DNA from: Enterocola sp045654205
GTDB taxonomy: Bacteria > Bacteroidota > Bacteroidia > Bacteroidales > Paludibacteraceae
Assembly: GCA_045654205.1 (NCBI GenBank)
Contig: JAZOMZ010000026.1
Location: 62,001-126,000 of the forward strand
Length of the DNA stretch: 64,000 nt
Direction of reading: 5' to 3'
Each line of letters starts with the position of its first letter. Position 1 is the stretch's first letter. The position numbers and the translations under genes are program-made. A model generated the notes under the pieces. The model ran no database searches, was not told the DNA's origin, and was given only the letters and a program-made list of their open reading frames with translations. Positions 1-9,035 of the stretch are shown one piece after another.

Positions 1-1865
1 TCTATAGCAATATCTGTATGCCCTGCAACCACAGATGTGTATTGATATTTAGAACCAGCGTCATTTGCGTCAGTTGCAATTACATCAGTTAATTCTGCAT
101 ATCCTAAGTTAACATCATTTATTGGTGTTGAATTGACAATCTTCCATGTACCTCCATTTTTAGATTTAAGGAAAACGTAGTAAGGAACATTTATCATATC
201 AGTGATACCAAATTGAGAGTGACCTGAATATAATGTAACACTTACATCGCTTCTATCGTTACAAATATCTCCACCTTGTTCAGTTCTTGCTTGATTGCTG
301 AATGTGCCTAATTTAGGAATACAACGTGTAAATTTAATATTATCTAACCCTAAGTCACTTCCTGGAATATCGCAACTAGTTGTATTAGGTTCTTGGTTGT
401 TATATAGAATTAATTTAACGATACTGTTTGTTTTTGTGTTAAATGATTGTCCTTTAGGAACCCAAGATTCAGGAATTGAACCTGTTGGGTAGTTTAATAG
501 GATTTCATTATTTGCACCAATTGCGACGAATCTAACATTAGTAGGTAATAGGTCGTTTGGGTTTTGGTCTATATCTCGCACTTGTGCTGAGAAATCGTAC
601 CATGTATCTGGACATAAATTTCTTATAGTAAACTCACAAATTTTACCTCTGTCTAGCTGACCTCTTTCAACTTCTGCTTGGTTAAATATTTGTTGTCCAC
701 AGTTTACTATCATAAAACCAGAACCATCATTTGTAGCACTATTTACAACCTCATTTTGTGTCCAACCAGAGAACATTCCTTGGGTAGATTTTGCAATAAC
801 GTAGTGTTCTTCTGTTGGTCCTTTACCACTAGGAAGACTTTCTTGTTTAGGGTTGCGATTATTTGGGTCACATTTACATAAAGGATCAAAGTATCCGTAG
901 CAATATTCTGATGATAATCTAATATTTCCGCTAGTAACGTCATTGTCTGTGATTTGGTCAAGTCTACAAGGAGAACTTCCTGGCATTTTGAATGTAATGT
1001 TCACCACGTCTAGTTTATCTGCGTGTTCAGAACAACTAATAATAGCTAAAAATTTGTAACTTAATGAAGTTCCTCCACCTGTTGCAACAATTTCACCTCC
1101 TGAAACTATATTGTCTATAGTAACAGAATTACCATTACCACTCAATGGATGTGTAACGCCTGCTTCGTCTATGTATTTCCATGTTATAGATCCTGTTAGA
1201 CCAATTGCAGAAAAGGTACATGGATTGCCTTTAGGAATTAAATCTCCTGCAGACGATACGATTTGTGGATCATAACATCCAACAACCTTAATTTCTGTAA
1301 TGTCTAGTATATAGCAGTCACCAGAGTAGTCTGTAGTTAATAGTGCTGTGGCAGTAGATGATGTTGCGGTGAATTCAAGACTCATATTGCATGGTCCTGT
1401 AGCAGTCCAATCGCTTCCGCTATTTTCAAAGTATTTATCAGAATTGCCAACTGCTAGTTTGAATTTAGTACGATGTTTTTCTGAAGCATCAGATTCTTTT
1501 GCACGTAGTCTAACACTACCAGTAATAGAAATTGAATATGTTTTGCCTGATTTTAAATTAGGTATTGTTATTGACATTAATGAACCGTTTTTAACGCAAC
1601 CTAAGCTAAGTTTATTACCACTTACTGTGTATTTACCTCTTGCAGGATTAGTATCTTTAACAAAGTTTAGCGCAGCACTCATTTCAGTAGAAATCCCTTC
1701 TGAAAATAGTACTTCATTTAATTCGTAGTATGTTGCACCAGTTGTTTTTGGTGCAAAATTTGTTTTAGAGAAAGTTGTTGAACAACTAGGTGCAGCGAAT
1801 GCTGTATTAAAACCTAGAAGTAATAAAAATAAAGTTAAGAGAATGGTTGATGCTCTTTTTATCAT
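1..1865 (-). CDS. Secreted adhesin-like protein, 5' part (runs off the window)
   Basis: The minus-strand frame is open from an ATG at 1865 to base 1, about 621 residues, so the 3' end lies outside the window. Residues 1-25 form a signal peptide: basic MIKR, a leucine-rich core and an AFA cleavage site. The rest is rich in Ser, Thr, Gly and Asn with scattered cysteines, as in beta-sandwich surface proteins. Segments around residues 200-250 (an FSAIGLTGSITWKY stretch) look like PKD/Ig-type gliding-adhesin repeats. The family norm would be export through the Sec and type IX systems, but the C-terminal sorting domain cannot be seen. A TACTTTTG box (1931-1938, minus strand) lies about 65 bases upstream of the start. 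Short plus-strand frames over this gene are shadows. The function is inferred only in general terms. Confidence 0.8.
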   Translation of the reverse strand, partial: MIKRASTILLTLFLLLLGFNTAFAAPSCSTTFSKTNFAPKTTGATYYELNEVLFSEGISTEMSAALNFVKDTNPARGKYTVSGNKLSLGCVKNGSLMSITIPNLKSGKTYSISITGSVRLRAKESDASEKHRTKFKLAVGNSDKYFENSGSDWTATGPCNMSLEFTATSSTATALLTTDYSGDCYILDITEIKVVGCYDPQIVSSAGDLIPKGNPCTFSAIGLTGSITWKYIDEAGVTHPLSGNGNSVTIDNIVSGGEIVATGGGTSLSYKFLAIISCSEHADKLDVVNITFKMPGSSPCRLDQITDNDVTSGNIRLSSEYCYGYFDPLCKCDPNNRNPKQESLPSGKGPTEEHYVIAKSTQGMFSGWTQNEVVNSATNDGSGFMIVNCGQQIFNQAEVERGQLDRGKICEFTIRNLCPDTWYDFSAQVRDIDQNPNDLLPTNVRFVAIGANNEILLNYPTGSIPESWVPKGQSFNTKTNSIVKLILYNNQEPNTTSCDIPGSDLGLDNIKFTRCIPKLGTFSNQARTEQGGDICNDRSDVSVTLYSGHSQFGITDMINVPYYVFLKSKNGGTWKIVNSTPINDVNLGYAELTDVIATDANDAGSKYQYTSVVAGHTDIAI

Positions 1866-1930
1866 AGTTTTTGGTTTAAGGTTACAAAATAGGTTTATGA
1901 AAACGTTGGCATAAAACGCCAATAATCGTG

Positions 1931-1963
1931 CAAAAGTACTAATTTTTTTGTAAATAATAACAA
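1931..1963 (-). promoter_or_regulatory. Promoter of the secreted protein gene at 1-1865
   Basis: On the minus strand a TACTTTTG box (1931-1938) matches the Bacteroidota -7 consensus TAnnTTTG, with a TTG (1961-1963) 22 bases upstream. It would give a leader of roughly 60 bases before the ATG at 1865. Confidence 0.5.
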
Positions 1964-2055
1964 TATTATCACCTAATTAACAGAAAAACAATGCAATTTA
2001 TTGTGTCTGCATGTTTTTTTTGTTGAAAAAAATGGGAAATATTGGTAAATATAGA

Positions 2056-2087
2056 TTTTTGTGTTAATAAAAATTTCAGTATCTTTG
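2056..2087 (+). promoter_or_regulatory. mutS promoter
   Basis: TTTTTG (2056-2061), 18 bases, then TATCTTTG (2080-2087) fits the Bacteroidota housekeeping promoter. It lies inside the longest possible mutS frame (from 2042), so translation should begin at the later ATG at 2114. Confidence 0.7.
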
Positions 2088-2113
2088 ACGGATATAATAT
2101 TAAGAAAAAAACA

Positions 2114-4741
2114 ATGTCCAAACAGATAGATACACCAATGATGAGGCACTTCTTCGAGATGAAGAATCAGAATCCTGATGCTATTTTGCTTTATCGTTGT
2201 GGAGACTTTTACGAAACCTATTGTGATGATGCGCTTACTGCGTCGCAGGTGCTGGGTATTACTCTTACCATGCGTGGCAAGGGGACTGACAATGCTATTC
2301 ACATGGCGGGTTTCCCATTTCATGCTTTGGATAATTATTTGCCAAAACTGGTGCGTGCAGGTTATCGTGTGGCTATCTGTGACCAACTCGAAGACCCAAA
2401 ACTATGCAAAACTAAGTTGGTAAAGCGTGGCATTACAGAACTTGTTACTCCGGGGGTGTCTTACAATGACAATCTTCTTGATTATAAGCAAAACACATTC
2501 CTTGCGGCTGTTCACTTCAACAAAACAAGTGTGGGTGTGGCTTTCCTTGATATTTCTACAGGGGAGTTTTTGGCAGGGCAGGGTACAGCAGAGTATGTTT
2601 CAAAACTGCTAAGTAGTTTTGCTCCAAAGGAAATACTATTTGAGCGTGGCAAAAACGATAGTTTTTATAAACTTTATGATGGTAAAACTGCCACATTTAC
2701 TATGGAAGACTGGGTGTTTTCTGAGGAAACTGCTCAAAAACGTCTTCTTAAGCAGTTTGAGGTATCTACCCTGAAAGGTTTTGGTATAAACGACCTAAAT
2801 GAGGCTATTGTGGCGGCAGGTGCTGTACTTTATTACCTAGACCAAACTCAACACTTCCAAACAAGCCATATTACTCAGATTTCTCGCATACATTCCGACA
2901 ATTTTGTTTGGCTAGATAAGTTTACAATTCGCAACCTAGAACTTTTTTCTACTGGTTATGGCGATGGTAAGGCTCTTGTAGATGTGCTAGATGATACTCG
3001 CACTGCTATGGGTGCGCGTTTGCTTCGCCGTTATGTGGCGTTCCCACTTAAGAGTATTGATGCCATAAATTCTAGGCTAAATATAGTGGATTCTTTCTTT
3101 AGAGAACCAGAAATAAAGGATACTCTGCTTTCGCTGCTTTCTGATGTGGGTGACTTGGAGCGTTTGGTTTCAAAAATTGCGGTGCTAAGGGTAAATCCTC
3201 GCGAGGTGGTGCAGCTTAAGGTGGCGCTTACTGCTATTGAACAAATCCGTGAATTGCTATTGTCTTCTACTTCAGAAGACTTTAATGCGCTAGCCGAAAA
3301 ACTTTCTCCACTTACAGAAATAAGAGACAAAATCCATTCTTGGATAGAAATAGACCCTCCTATTGCGGTAAATCGTGGCAAGGTGATACGTGAGGGTGTA
3401 GATGCCGAGTTAGACGAATATCGTTCACTTGCATTTTCAGGCAAGGATTATCTGCTTAAAATGCAACAACGCGAAATAGAAAATACTGGCATTTCTAGCC
3501 TTAAGATAGGCTACAACAATGTGTTTGGCTACTACATAGAGGTGAGAAATATGCACAAAGATAGTGTGCCAGAGGAGTGGATAAGAAAACAAACACTAGC
3601 AAATGCCGAACGTTATATTACTCCAGAGCTTAAGGAATACGAAGACAAGATTTTGGGAGCAGAGGAGAGAATCCTATCTATAGAAACTCGTCTTTATATG
3701 TCTTTGGTAGAGGAACTTTGTAAATATATTGCTCCACTACAAAAAAATGCAGAAGTGCTTAGCCAATTAGACGTGCTTTCAAACTTTGCTTCTATTTCGG
3801 CTAGATATGGTTACAATCGTCCTGTGGTGGAAGATAGTGATGTGCTAGAAATTAAAGATGGACGTCACATAGTTATTGAGCGTCAGCTACCTATCGGCGA
3901 ACAATATATTGCCAACGATTTGTATTTAGATACTCAGTCTCAACAAATTATCATAATTACTGGTCCTAATATGGCTGGTAAGTCTGCTCTGCTTCGCCAA
4001 ACTGCCTTAATAGTGCTTATGGCGCAGATAGGTTGTTATGTGCCAGCTTCTTCGGCAAAAGTGGGTGTTGTGGACAAGATTTTCACTCGTGTGGGTGCAG
4101 GAGACAATATCTCTATGGGAGAGAGTACATTTATGGTGGAAATGAATGAGGCTGCAAGTATTCTTAACAATATGACAAACAGAAGTTTAGTGCTGTTTGA
4201 TGAACTAGGCCGTGGTACAAGTACCTACGATGGCATCTCTATTGCGTGGTCTATTGTGGAATACATTCACGAACATCCATCGGCTTCTGCTCGCACACTA
4301 TTTGCTACTCACTATCACGAGCTAAATGAGATGAAAAATAGTTTCTCTCGCATTAGAAATTTCAATGTGTCGGTGCAAGAGGTTGGTGGTAAAGTGATTT
4401 TCCTACGTAAACTTGTGCCTGGCGGTAGCGAACATAGTTTTGGTATTCATGTGGCAAAACTTGCTGGTATGCCAAAGAGTGTGGTGGCACGAGCAAATCA
4501 GGTGCTTGAGGACCTTGAGGGTGAAAATTCCGACAAGAGAAAGTCTATTTCAACCAAAAAACTTGATACATTGGCCGAAAGCCGTTCTGGTTACCAACTT
4601 AGCCTATTCCAACTAGACGACCCTGTGCTAAGCCAAGTGCGCGACGAAATCTTAAAAGTGGATATCAATTCACTTACACCAATAGATGCATTAAATAAAT
4701 TGAATGAAATTAAGAAAATAATAACAGGAAAAAGCAAATGA
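2114..4741 (+). CDS. mutS: DNA mismatch repair protein MutS
   Basis: MutS recognises mismatches and small loops in DNA and signals through its ATPase to start repair. From the ATG at 2114 the protein is 875 residues, normal for bacterial MutS1. The N-terminal mismatch-reading motif Phe-x-Glu is present (F32, E34 in GDFYET). A connector, lever and clamp region follows, then the ATPase with Walker A GPNMAGKS near residue 616 and Walker B LFDELGRGTSTYDG near 694, and a C-terminal helical segment. The start is set by the promoter at 2056-2087, which lies downstream of the alternative start at 2042; the family N-terminus (DTPMMRHFFEMK) also fits. The stop overlaps the next gene by four bases (ATGA). 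Confidence 0.97.
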   Translation: MSKQIDTPMMRHFFEMKNQNPDAILLYRCGDFYETYCDDALTASQVLGITLTMRGKGTDNAIHMAGFPFHALDNYLPKLVRAGYRVAICDQLEDPKLCKTKLVKRGITELVTPGVSYNDNLLDYKQNTFLAAVHFNKTSVGVAFLDISTGEFLAGQGTAEYVSKLLSSFAPKEILFERGKNDSFYKLYDGKTATFTMEDWVFSEETAQKRLLKQFEVSTLKGFGINDLNEAIVAAGAVLYYLDQTQHFQTSHITQISRIHSDNFVWLDKFTIRNLELFSTGYGDGKALVDVLDDTRTAMGARLLRRYVAFPLKSIDAINSRLNIVDSFFREPEIKDTLLSLLSDVGDLERLVSKIAVLRVNPREVVQLKVALTAIEQIRELLLSSTSEDFNALAEKLSPLTEIRDKIHSWIEIDPPIAVNRGKVIREGVDAELDEYRSLAFSGKDYLLKMQQREIENTGISSLKIGYNNVFGYYIEVRNMHKDSVPEEWIRKQTLANAERYITPELKEYEDKILGAEERILSIETRLYMSLVEELCKYIAPLQKNAEVLSQLDVLSNFASISARYGYNRPVVEDSDVLEIKDGRHIVIERQLPIGEQYIANDLYLDTQSQQIIIITGPNMAGKSALLRQTALIVLMAQIGCYVPASSAKVGVVDKIFTRVGAGDNISMGESTFMVEMNEAASILNNMTNRSLVLFDELGRGTSTYDGISIAWSIVEYIHEHPSASARTLFATHYHELNEMKNSFSRIRNFNVSVQEVGGKVIFLRKLVPGGSEHSFGIHVAKLAGMPKSVVARANQVLEDLEGENSDKRKSISTKKLDTLAESRSGYQLSLFQLDDPVLSQVRDEILKVDINSLTPIDALNKLNEIKKIITGKSK

Positions 4742-6228
4742 AAAAGACTGTATTTTTAACTGGTGCCACAGGCAACATGGGTGCAGCAGGTTTGGCAGAA
4801 CTGCTTAAGAAAAAAGACCTTTATAACATAGTTCTTCTTGCTCGTCCTAGCAAGGCTAACAAAGAAAAACTTGCTTATCTTGAAGACGAAGAATCTGTAA
4901 AAATAGTTTGGGGCGACCTTCTAAACTATGATGATATCCTTAAATGTGTAACAGGTGCAGACATAGTGCTTCACGTGGGTGGTATGGTGTCGCCACAGGC
5001 AGACTACTTCCCAAAACGCACTCTTAAAACCAACACTGAGGCTGCAAAAAACATTGTTAAAGCAGTGCTTGCTCAGCCAAACAAAGATGAAATAAAAGTG
5101 GTTTATATTGGTACTGTGGCTCAAACTTCAGACCGCAACGAACCTATCCACTGGGGACGTACAGGTGACCCTATCTGCATAAGTGTTTACGACCACTATG
5201 CTATTTCAAAAACAGAGGCAGAGAAAATCATTGTAGAATCTGGGATTAAAAACTGGGTGTCACTTCGTCAAAGTGGTATTCTTTATGGTGCTATTCTTAA
5301 AAACTTCGACCCTATTATGTTCCACGTGCCACTTCGTGGTATGCTAGAGTGGGCTACAGTAGAAGATAGCGGTCGCTTGCTTGCCAATGTTTGTGCAGAC
5401 GACGTGCCAGAAGAATTTTGGTGTAATTTCTACAATATTGGTTCAGGTAAAGAATATCGTCTTACCAATTATGAATTTGAATGTTATTTGCTAGATACTA
5501 TTTCTTGTCCTCGTCCAGAGAAAATCTTTGAACCATATTGGTTTGTTACTCGCAACTTCCATGGTCAATGGTATCTAGACTCAGACAAACTAGAAGAATA
5601 TCTTCACTTCCGTGCCAATATTCCTGTGGCTGAATATTTCAAAAACTATCTTGGCAAACAAGTGCCTTGGTACTATCATTTAGCTAAGATTTGTCCTCCT
5701 ATTTTCATTAAATGGGCTATGAAATATATGGCTAACAAGAAATTCTGGGGCACACAATGGTGGATTAAAAACAATGTTCAGGAGCGTATTGCAGCATATT
5801 ATGGTAGCAAAGAAAAATGGGCTGCTATTCCTCGCAAATGGAAAGATATGGACCTTTCTCGCCCAACCGACGAGGCTGTGCATATCGACCATGGCTACGA
5901 TGAGTCTAAACCACGTACCGAATGGACTATTGAGGATATGAAGCAAGCAGCTGCCTTCCGTGGTGGTAAATGCCTATCTGAAACTATGGTGAAGGGTGAT
6001 TTCAGAACTCCACTTCGTTGGCAATGTGCTGATGGTCATGAGTTTGAAATGTCGCCAGTTCTAGTGCTTCTAGGTGGTCACTGGTGCCCAGATTGTACTC
6101 CAATGCCATGGCGCTACAACCACATCGCAAAAGTAAATCCTTTCTTCTCTCAAGTGTGGGCGCCACTGCATGATGCGAATGAAACGGAGGAGTATACAGC
6201 AGAGATTTATCGAGATTTTCCACAATAA
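4738..6228 (+). CDS. Extended SDR (NAD-dependent epimerase/dehydratase-like) with C-terminal zinc ribbon
   Basis: The N-terminal 300 or so residues are an extended short-chain dehydrogenase: nucleotide-binding GATGNMG at residues 9-15, an acidic residue after the second strand, and a YAISK catalytic Tyr-x-x-x-Lys near residues 154-158. The chain runs to 496 residues, longer than a simple epimerase (about 310-330). The last 90 residues carry a pattern of the form W-x-C-x-x-G-H-x-F with a CPDC pair (about residues 427-454), resembling the treble-clef/zinc-ribbon repeats (DUF4379 type) found in nuclease-related proteins. The substrate is unknown; sugar nucleotides or sterol-like substrates are the usual family choices. 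It is translationally coupled to mutS by a four-base overlap. The fusion is unusual. Confidence 0.75.
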   Translation: MKKTVFLTGATGNMGAAGLAELLKKKDLYNIVLLARPSKANKEKLAYLEDEESVKIVWGDLLNYDDILKCVTGADIVLHVGGMVSPQADYFPKRTLKTNTEAAKNIVKAVLAQPNKDEIKVVYIGTVAQTSDRNEPIHWGRTGDPICISVYDHYAISKTEAEKIIVESGIKNWVSLRQSGILYGAILKNFDPIMFHVPLRGMLEWATVEDSGRLLANVCADDVPEEFWCNFYNIGSGKEYRLTNYEFECYLLDTISCPRPEKIFEPYWFVTRNFHGQWYLDSDKLEEYLHFRANIPVAEYFKNYLGKQVPWYYHLAKICPPIFIKWAMKYMANKKFWGTQWWIKNNVQERIAAYYGSKEKWAAIPRKWKDMDLSRPTDEAVHIDHGYDESKPRTEWTIEDMKQAAAFRGGKCLSETMVKGDFRTPLRWQCADGHEFEMSPVLVLLGGHWCPDCTPMPWRYNHIAKVNPFFSQVWAPLHDANETEEYTAEIYRDFPQ

Positions 6229-6245
6229 TTTGTGCTAAACAAAAA

Positions 6246-6276
6246 AATGCTGACCAAACGGTCAGCATTAATTGTT
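6246..6276. terminator. Bidirectional terminator between SDR and lipoprotein genes
   Basis: Ten-bp stem AATGCTGACC/GGTCAGCATT (6246-6255, 6260-6269) with loop AAAC, preceded by an A-run (6241-6247) and followed by T-rich sequence, so it can end transcription from both converging genes. It shares loop and outer arm with the hairpin at 28801. Confidence 0.8.
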
Positions 6277-6780
6277 TTATTCATAATACTCTTTGAATTG
6301 TTCTAGCATACCATAATCTTTTTTGAAGATAGGCAGTAGTGTAGAGTCAATGGTAAATATATGTCTATCAATATGGTTAAACTCCGAAATACATTTTCTA
6401 TTACCAATCTCAAGGTGTGAAGAAAAGATATTTCTAGATGTTTCATTATCATATAATTCAGACCATATAGAATTTGTGGTGTCCGTTAAATTATAAATTT
6501 TAAAATCTAAGATATTAATCATAAAGTGAGATTCTATTTCATTTTGTATATATGGATTGGTTTCAACTAGTTTCTCTACATAAAAAGTTAAACTATCTTG
6601 TTTATAATGATTAATATATATACCTTTATCTCCTATATTTGTACTTGTAGAAAAGTATAATTCTTTATCTAGTTTATTTTCTATGCATATAATAGATTCC
6701 TCCTTAACAAGTACCGTTTTCTCGCATGATGATAATATTAGAAGAGTTAATATACAAAGGAATTTATTCAAGGTTTTCAT
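6277..6780 (-). CDS. Small lipoprotein of unknown function
   Basis: This 167-residue protein begins with a lipoprotein signal: MKTLNKF, a hydrophobic core, and a LSSC lipobox with the cysteine at about residue 19. It should therefore be lipid-anchored in the periplasm or outer membrane. The mature part is charged and Asn/Ile-rich with no motif I recognise. It is a single gene between two hairpin terminators (6246-6269 and 6819-6845), converging with the SDR gene. The region is visibly more AT-rich than metK next to it, which may mean a recently acquired or fast-evolving gene. No function is assigned. Confidence 0.75.
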   Translation of the reverse strand: MKTLNKFLCILTLLILSSCEKTVLVKEESIICIENKLDKELYFSTSTNIGDKGIYINHYKQDSLTFYVEKLVETNPYIQNEIESHFMINILDFKIYNLTDTTNSIWSELYDNETSRNIFSSHLEIGNRKCISEFNHIDRHIFTIDSTLLPIFKKDYGMLEQFKEYYE

Positions 6781-6818
6781 AAATCTTTCTTGATGGATAA
6801 ATATTATATAATTGTATT

Positions 6819-6845
6819 AAAAAAGACTGACTTCGAGTCAGTCTT
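6819..6845 (-). terminator. metK terminator
   Basis: Ten-bp perfect stem AAGACTGACT/AGTCAGTCTT (6823-6832, 6836-6845) with loop TCG. On the minus strand it is followed by six T's (6819-6824), directly after the metK stop. Confidence 0.85.
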
Positions 6846-6870
6846 CTTCTATAATTATGTAGTTTGTTTT

Positions 6871-8124
6871 TTACAATCCGAAGGTAGATTTTAGGTCGGC
6901 AACGCGGTCGAGTTTTTCCCATGTGAATAGTTCTACCTCTTTGGTGATGGTGCCTCTGTCGGTGGTAACGAAGGTTTTTGTTACCACTTCTGGAGTTCTA
7001 CCAAGGTGACCATAAGAAGCGGTTTCTTCATACATTGGGTTTCTAAGTTTCAAATTGTCTTCTATTGCTTTTGGACGTAGGTCGAATAGTTTAGAGATTT
7101 GTTGTGCTATTTCGCCGTCGGTCATATTCACTTTTGCAGTGCCGTAGGTGTTTACGTATAGGTTCATTGGCTCTGCCACACCAATAGCGTATGCTACTTG
7201 CACAAGTACTTCGTCTGCAAGACCTGCTGCCACCATGTTTTTAGCAATGTGACGTGCTGCGTATGCTGCAGAGCGGTCCACTTTTGAAGGGTCTTTACCA
7301 GAGAAAGCACCACCACCGTGAGCACCTTTGCCACCATATGTGTCAACGATGATTTTACGACCTGTAAGACCAGTGTCGCCGTGAGGACCACCAATCACAA
7401 ACTTACCTGTAGGGTTAACAAATAGTTTGAAGTCGCCTTTGTTTAGGTTTTGGTAGCGTGTATCTAGAGCGAAAACGCGTGGAAGAAGAATGTTTGCCAC
7501 GTCGTCTTTGATTTTAGCAAGCATTTCTTCGTCGTTTTCCATAAATTCGTCGTGTTGGGTAGAAACCACGATAGTGTCTATACGCACTGGATTGTTGTTG
7601 TCGTCGTATTCTACTGTTACTTGCGACTTAGAGTCTGGACGTAGGTATGTCATTTCTTTGCCTTCGCGTCTGATAGCTGCAAGCTCTTTAAGCAGGGCGT
7701 GAGACATATCTAGAGTGATAGGCATAAAGTTTGATGTTTCGTTGCATGCGTAACCAAACATCATACCTTGGTCGCCAGCACCTTGGTTGTATGGGTCTTC
7801 TCTTTCTACACCGCGGTTGATGTCGGTAGATTGCTCGTGAATAGCAGAGAAAACTCCACAAGAGTGTGCTTCAAACATGTATTCGCTCTTGGTGTAACCA
7901 ATGCGTTTAATCACGTTGCGTGCTACTGTTTGCACATCTACGTATGCAGAAGATTTTACCTCACCTGCTAGCACCACTTGACCAGTGGTAACAAGAGTTT
8001 CGCAAGCCACCTTAGATTCAGGTGCTTGTGCTAAGAAGTTGTCTAGAATGGCGTCTGATATTTGGTCTGCCACTTTATCTGGATGTCCTTCAGAAACAGA
8101 TTCTGATGTAAAAAAGTATCCCAT
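6871..8124 (-). CDS. metK: S-adenosylmethionine synthetase
   Basis: MetK makes S-adenosylmethionine from methionine and ATP, the methyl donor for the cell, in the cytosol. The 417-residue protein starts with the ATP-site signature FTSESVSEGHPDK, and carries the GAGDQGMMFGYA loop near residue 116 and the glycine-rich GGGAFSGKDP phosphate-binding segment near residue 273. Length is normal for Bacteroidota. It has its own promoter (TATCTTTG box at 8153-8160, minus strand) and terminator, so it looks monocistronic. No SAM riboswitch is apparent in the short leader. Confidence 0.98.
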   Translation of the reverse strand: MGYFFTSESVSEGHPDKVADQISDAILDNFLAQAPESKVACETLVTTGQVVLAGEVKSSAYVDVQTVARNVIKRIGYTKSEYMFEAHSCGVFSAIHEQSTDINRGVEREDPYNQGAGDQGMMFGYACNETSNFMPITLDMSHALLKELAAIRREGKEMTYLRPDSKSQVTVEYDDNNNPVRIDTIVVSTQHDEFMENDEEMLAKIKDDVANILLPRVFALDTRYQNLNKGDFKLFVNPTGKFVIGGPHGDTGLTGRKIIVDTYGGKGAHGGGAFSGKDPSKVDRSAAYAARHIAKNMVAAGLADEVLVQVAYAIGVAEPMNLYVNTYGTAKVNMTDGEIAQQISKLFDLRPKAIEDNLKLRNPMYEETASYGHLGRTPEVVTKTFVTTDRGTITKEVELFTWEKLDRVADLKSTFGL

Positions 8125-8152
8125 ATTGTCTTTAAAATTTAATTTCAGTTTA

Positions 8153-8160
8153 CAAAGATA
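8153..8160 (-). promoter_or_regulatory. metK promoter -7 box
   Basis: TATCTTTG on the minus strand, 29 bases before the metK ATG (8124). No clear TTG lies at the usual spacing; the -33 region is occupied by the tandem repeat at 8168-8197. Confidence 0.55.
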
Positions 8161-8167
8161 AGCAAAA

Positions 8168-8197
8168 ACTCCTAACTCCTAACTCCTAACTCCTAAC
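8168..8197. repeat. Tandem 7-bp repeat (ACTCCTA / TAGGAGT)
   Basis: Four consecutive copies of ACTCCTA fill the gap between the metK promoter and the stop codon of the downstream-oriented SDR gene. On the other strand this reads TTAGGAG repeated. Related TTAGGAAT-type stretches occur at 17061-17086, 34164-34180 and 58294-58310. Confidence 0.85.
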
Positions 8198-8199
8198 TT

Positions 8200-9024
8200 T
8201 TAGCTGTAAAGCTTACTTATCACCCAAATTTTAAGCCTTGTTGGTACAAGTTTAATCAAAAGGTATAGCAGTTTGTATGTGATATGAGGCACCACTACTG
8301 GACTTGGATTTTCTTTTTGAAGCACTTTTGCTATTGCTTTTGCTATGACAATAGGCTTCATGCCGTTTTTTTCATCCTTTTCCATGGTTTCTACAGCTAC
8401 TTTCATAGCATCGGTGTATTCCGAACTAGGTAGCTGGCTAGTCTCTGTGTATTTTCTGCTTGCAGTGAAGTCTGTTTTTACGTCTCCAGGCAAGATGCAG
8501 GTGCATTTTACATTGTATGGTTTCATTTCCATACTAAGTGATTGCATTAGGAGCATAATGGCAGATTTACTTGCTGAGTAAAAGCCTTGAAATGGTATAG
8601 GAGCAACAGCTGCAACAGAAGATATAGCAATGATTCTTCCGTGCTTTTGTTCCCTGAAGATAGGCAGACAAGCTTTAATGGTATTTAAAACACCAAAGAA
8701 GTTTGTTTCCATTTGGTAACGTGCTTCTTCTAGTGATGTGTCTTCTACAGCTCCCGCAATGCCATTGCCAGCGTTGCAAATCACAGCAGAAAGTTCGCCT
8801 TGCTCTTCTATAATTCTGTTTACAGCATTTTCCAAGCTTTCAGGAATGGTTACGTCTGCACATAGACCTATTATTCTGCCTCCAGAGAATGGGTCTTCTA
8901 TGTTTTCACTTCCTCTGCGAGAAGCAGCATAAACAGTATAACCTTGTCTCATTAAATATTGTGCGGTAGCACTGCCTATGCCTGCACTTCCGCCTGTTAA
9001 TAAAACGATATTTCCTGTTGTCAT
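8200..9024 (-). CDS. Short-chain dehydrogenase/reductase (classical SDR)
   Basis: A 274-residue classical SDR: TGGSAGIGSATA coenzyme motif at residues 10-21, NAGNG near residue 85, catalytic serine in the AISSVAAV segment, and YSASK (Tyr and Lys of the active site) around 152-156. The family reduces or oxidises alcohols and ketones with NAD(P)H. The C-terminus (residues 235-274, IVVPHITYKLLYLLIKLVPTR region) is hydrophobic and basic, suggesting membrane association as in lipid-active SDRs; that is inference. It is preceded by the acetyltransferase-like gene with an 11-base gap, so the two are probably cotranscribed. Confidence 0.85.
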   Translation of the reverse strand: MTTGNIVLLTGGSAGIGSATAQYLMRQGYTVYAASRRGSENIEDPFSGGRIIGLCADVTIPESLENAVNRIIEEQGELSAVICNAGNGIAGAVEDTSLEEARYQMETNFFGVLNTIKACLPIFREQKHGRIIAISSVAAVAPIPFQGFYSASKSAIMLLMQSLSMEMKPYNVKCTCILPGDVKTDFTASRKYTETSQLPSSEYTDAMKVAVETMEKDEKNGMKPIVIAKAIAKVLQKENPSPVVVPHITYKLLYLLIKLVPTRLKIWVISKLYS

Positions 9025-9035
9025 GGTCTAAAAAA

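Noticed and set aside
1348..1728. 126-codon plus-strand frame opposite the first gene
   Set aside because: It is a shadow: the minus strand is open throughout with a signal peptide, and the frame has no family features.
3031..3444. 137-codon minus-strand frame within mutS
   Set aside because: Opposite-strand shadow of a well conserved gene, low-complexity serine-rich translation.
8100..8167. SAM riboswitch before metK
   Set aside because: The leader between the -7 box and ATG is under 30 bases, too short for one.
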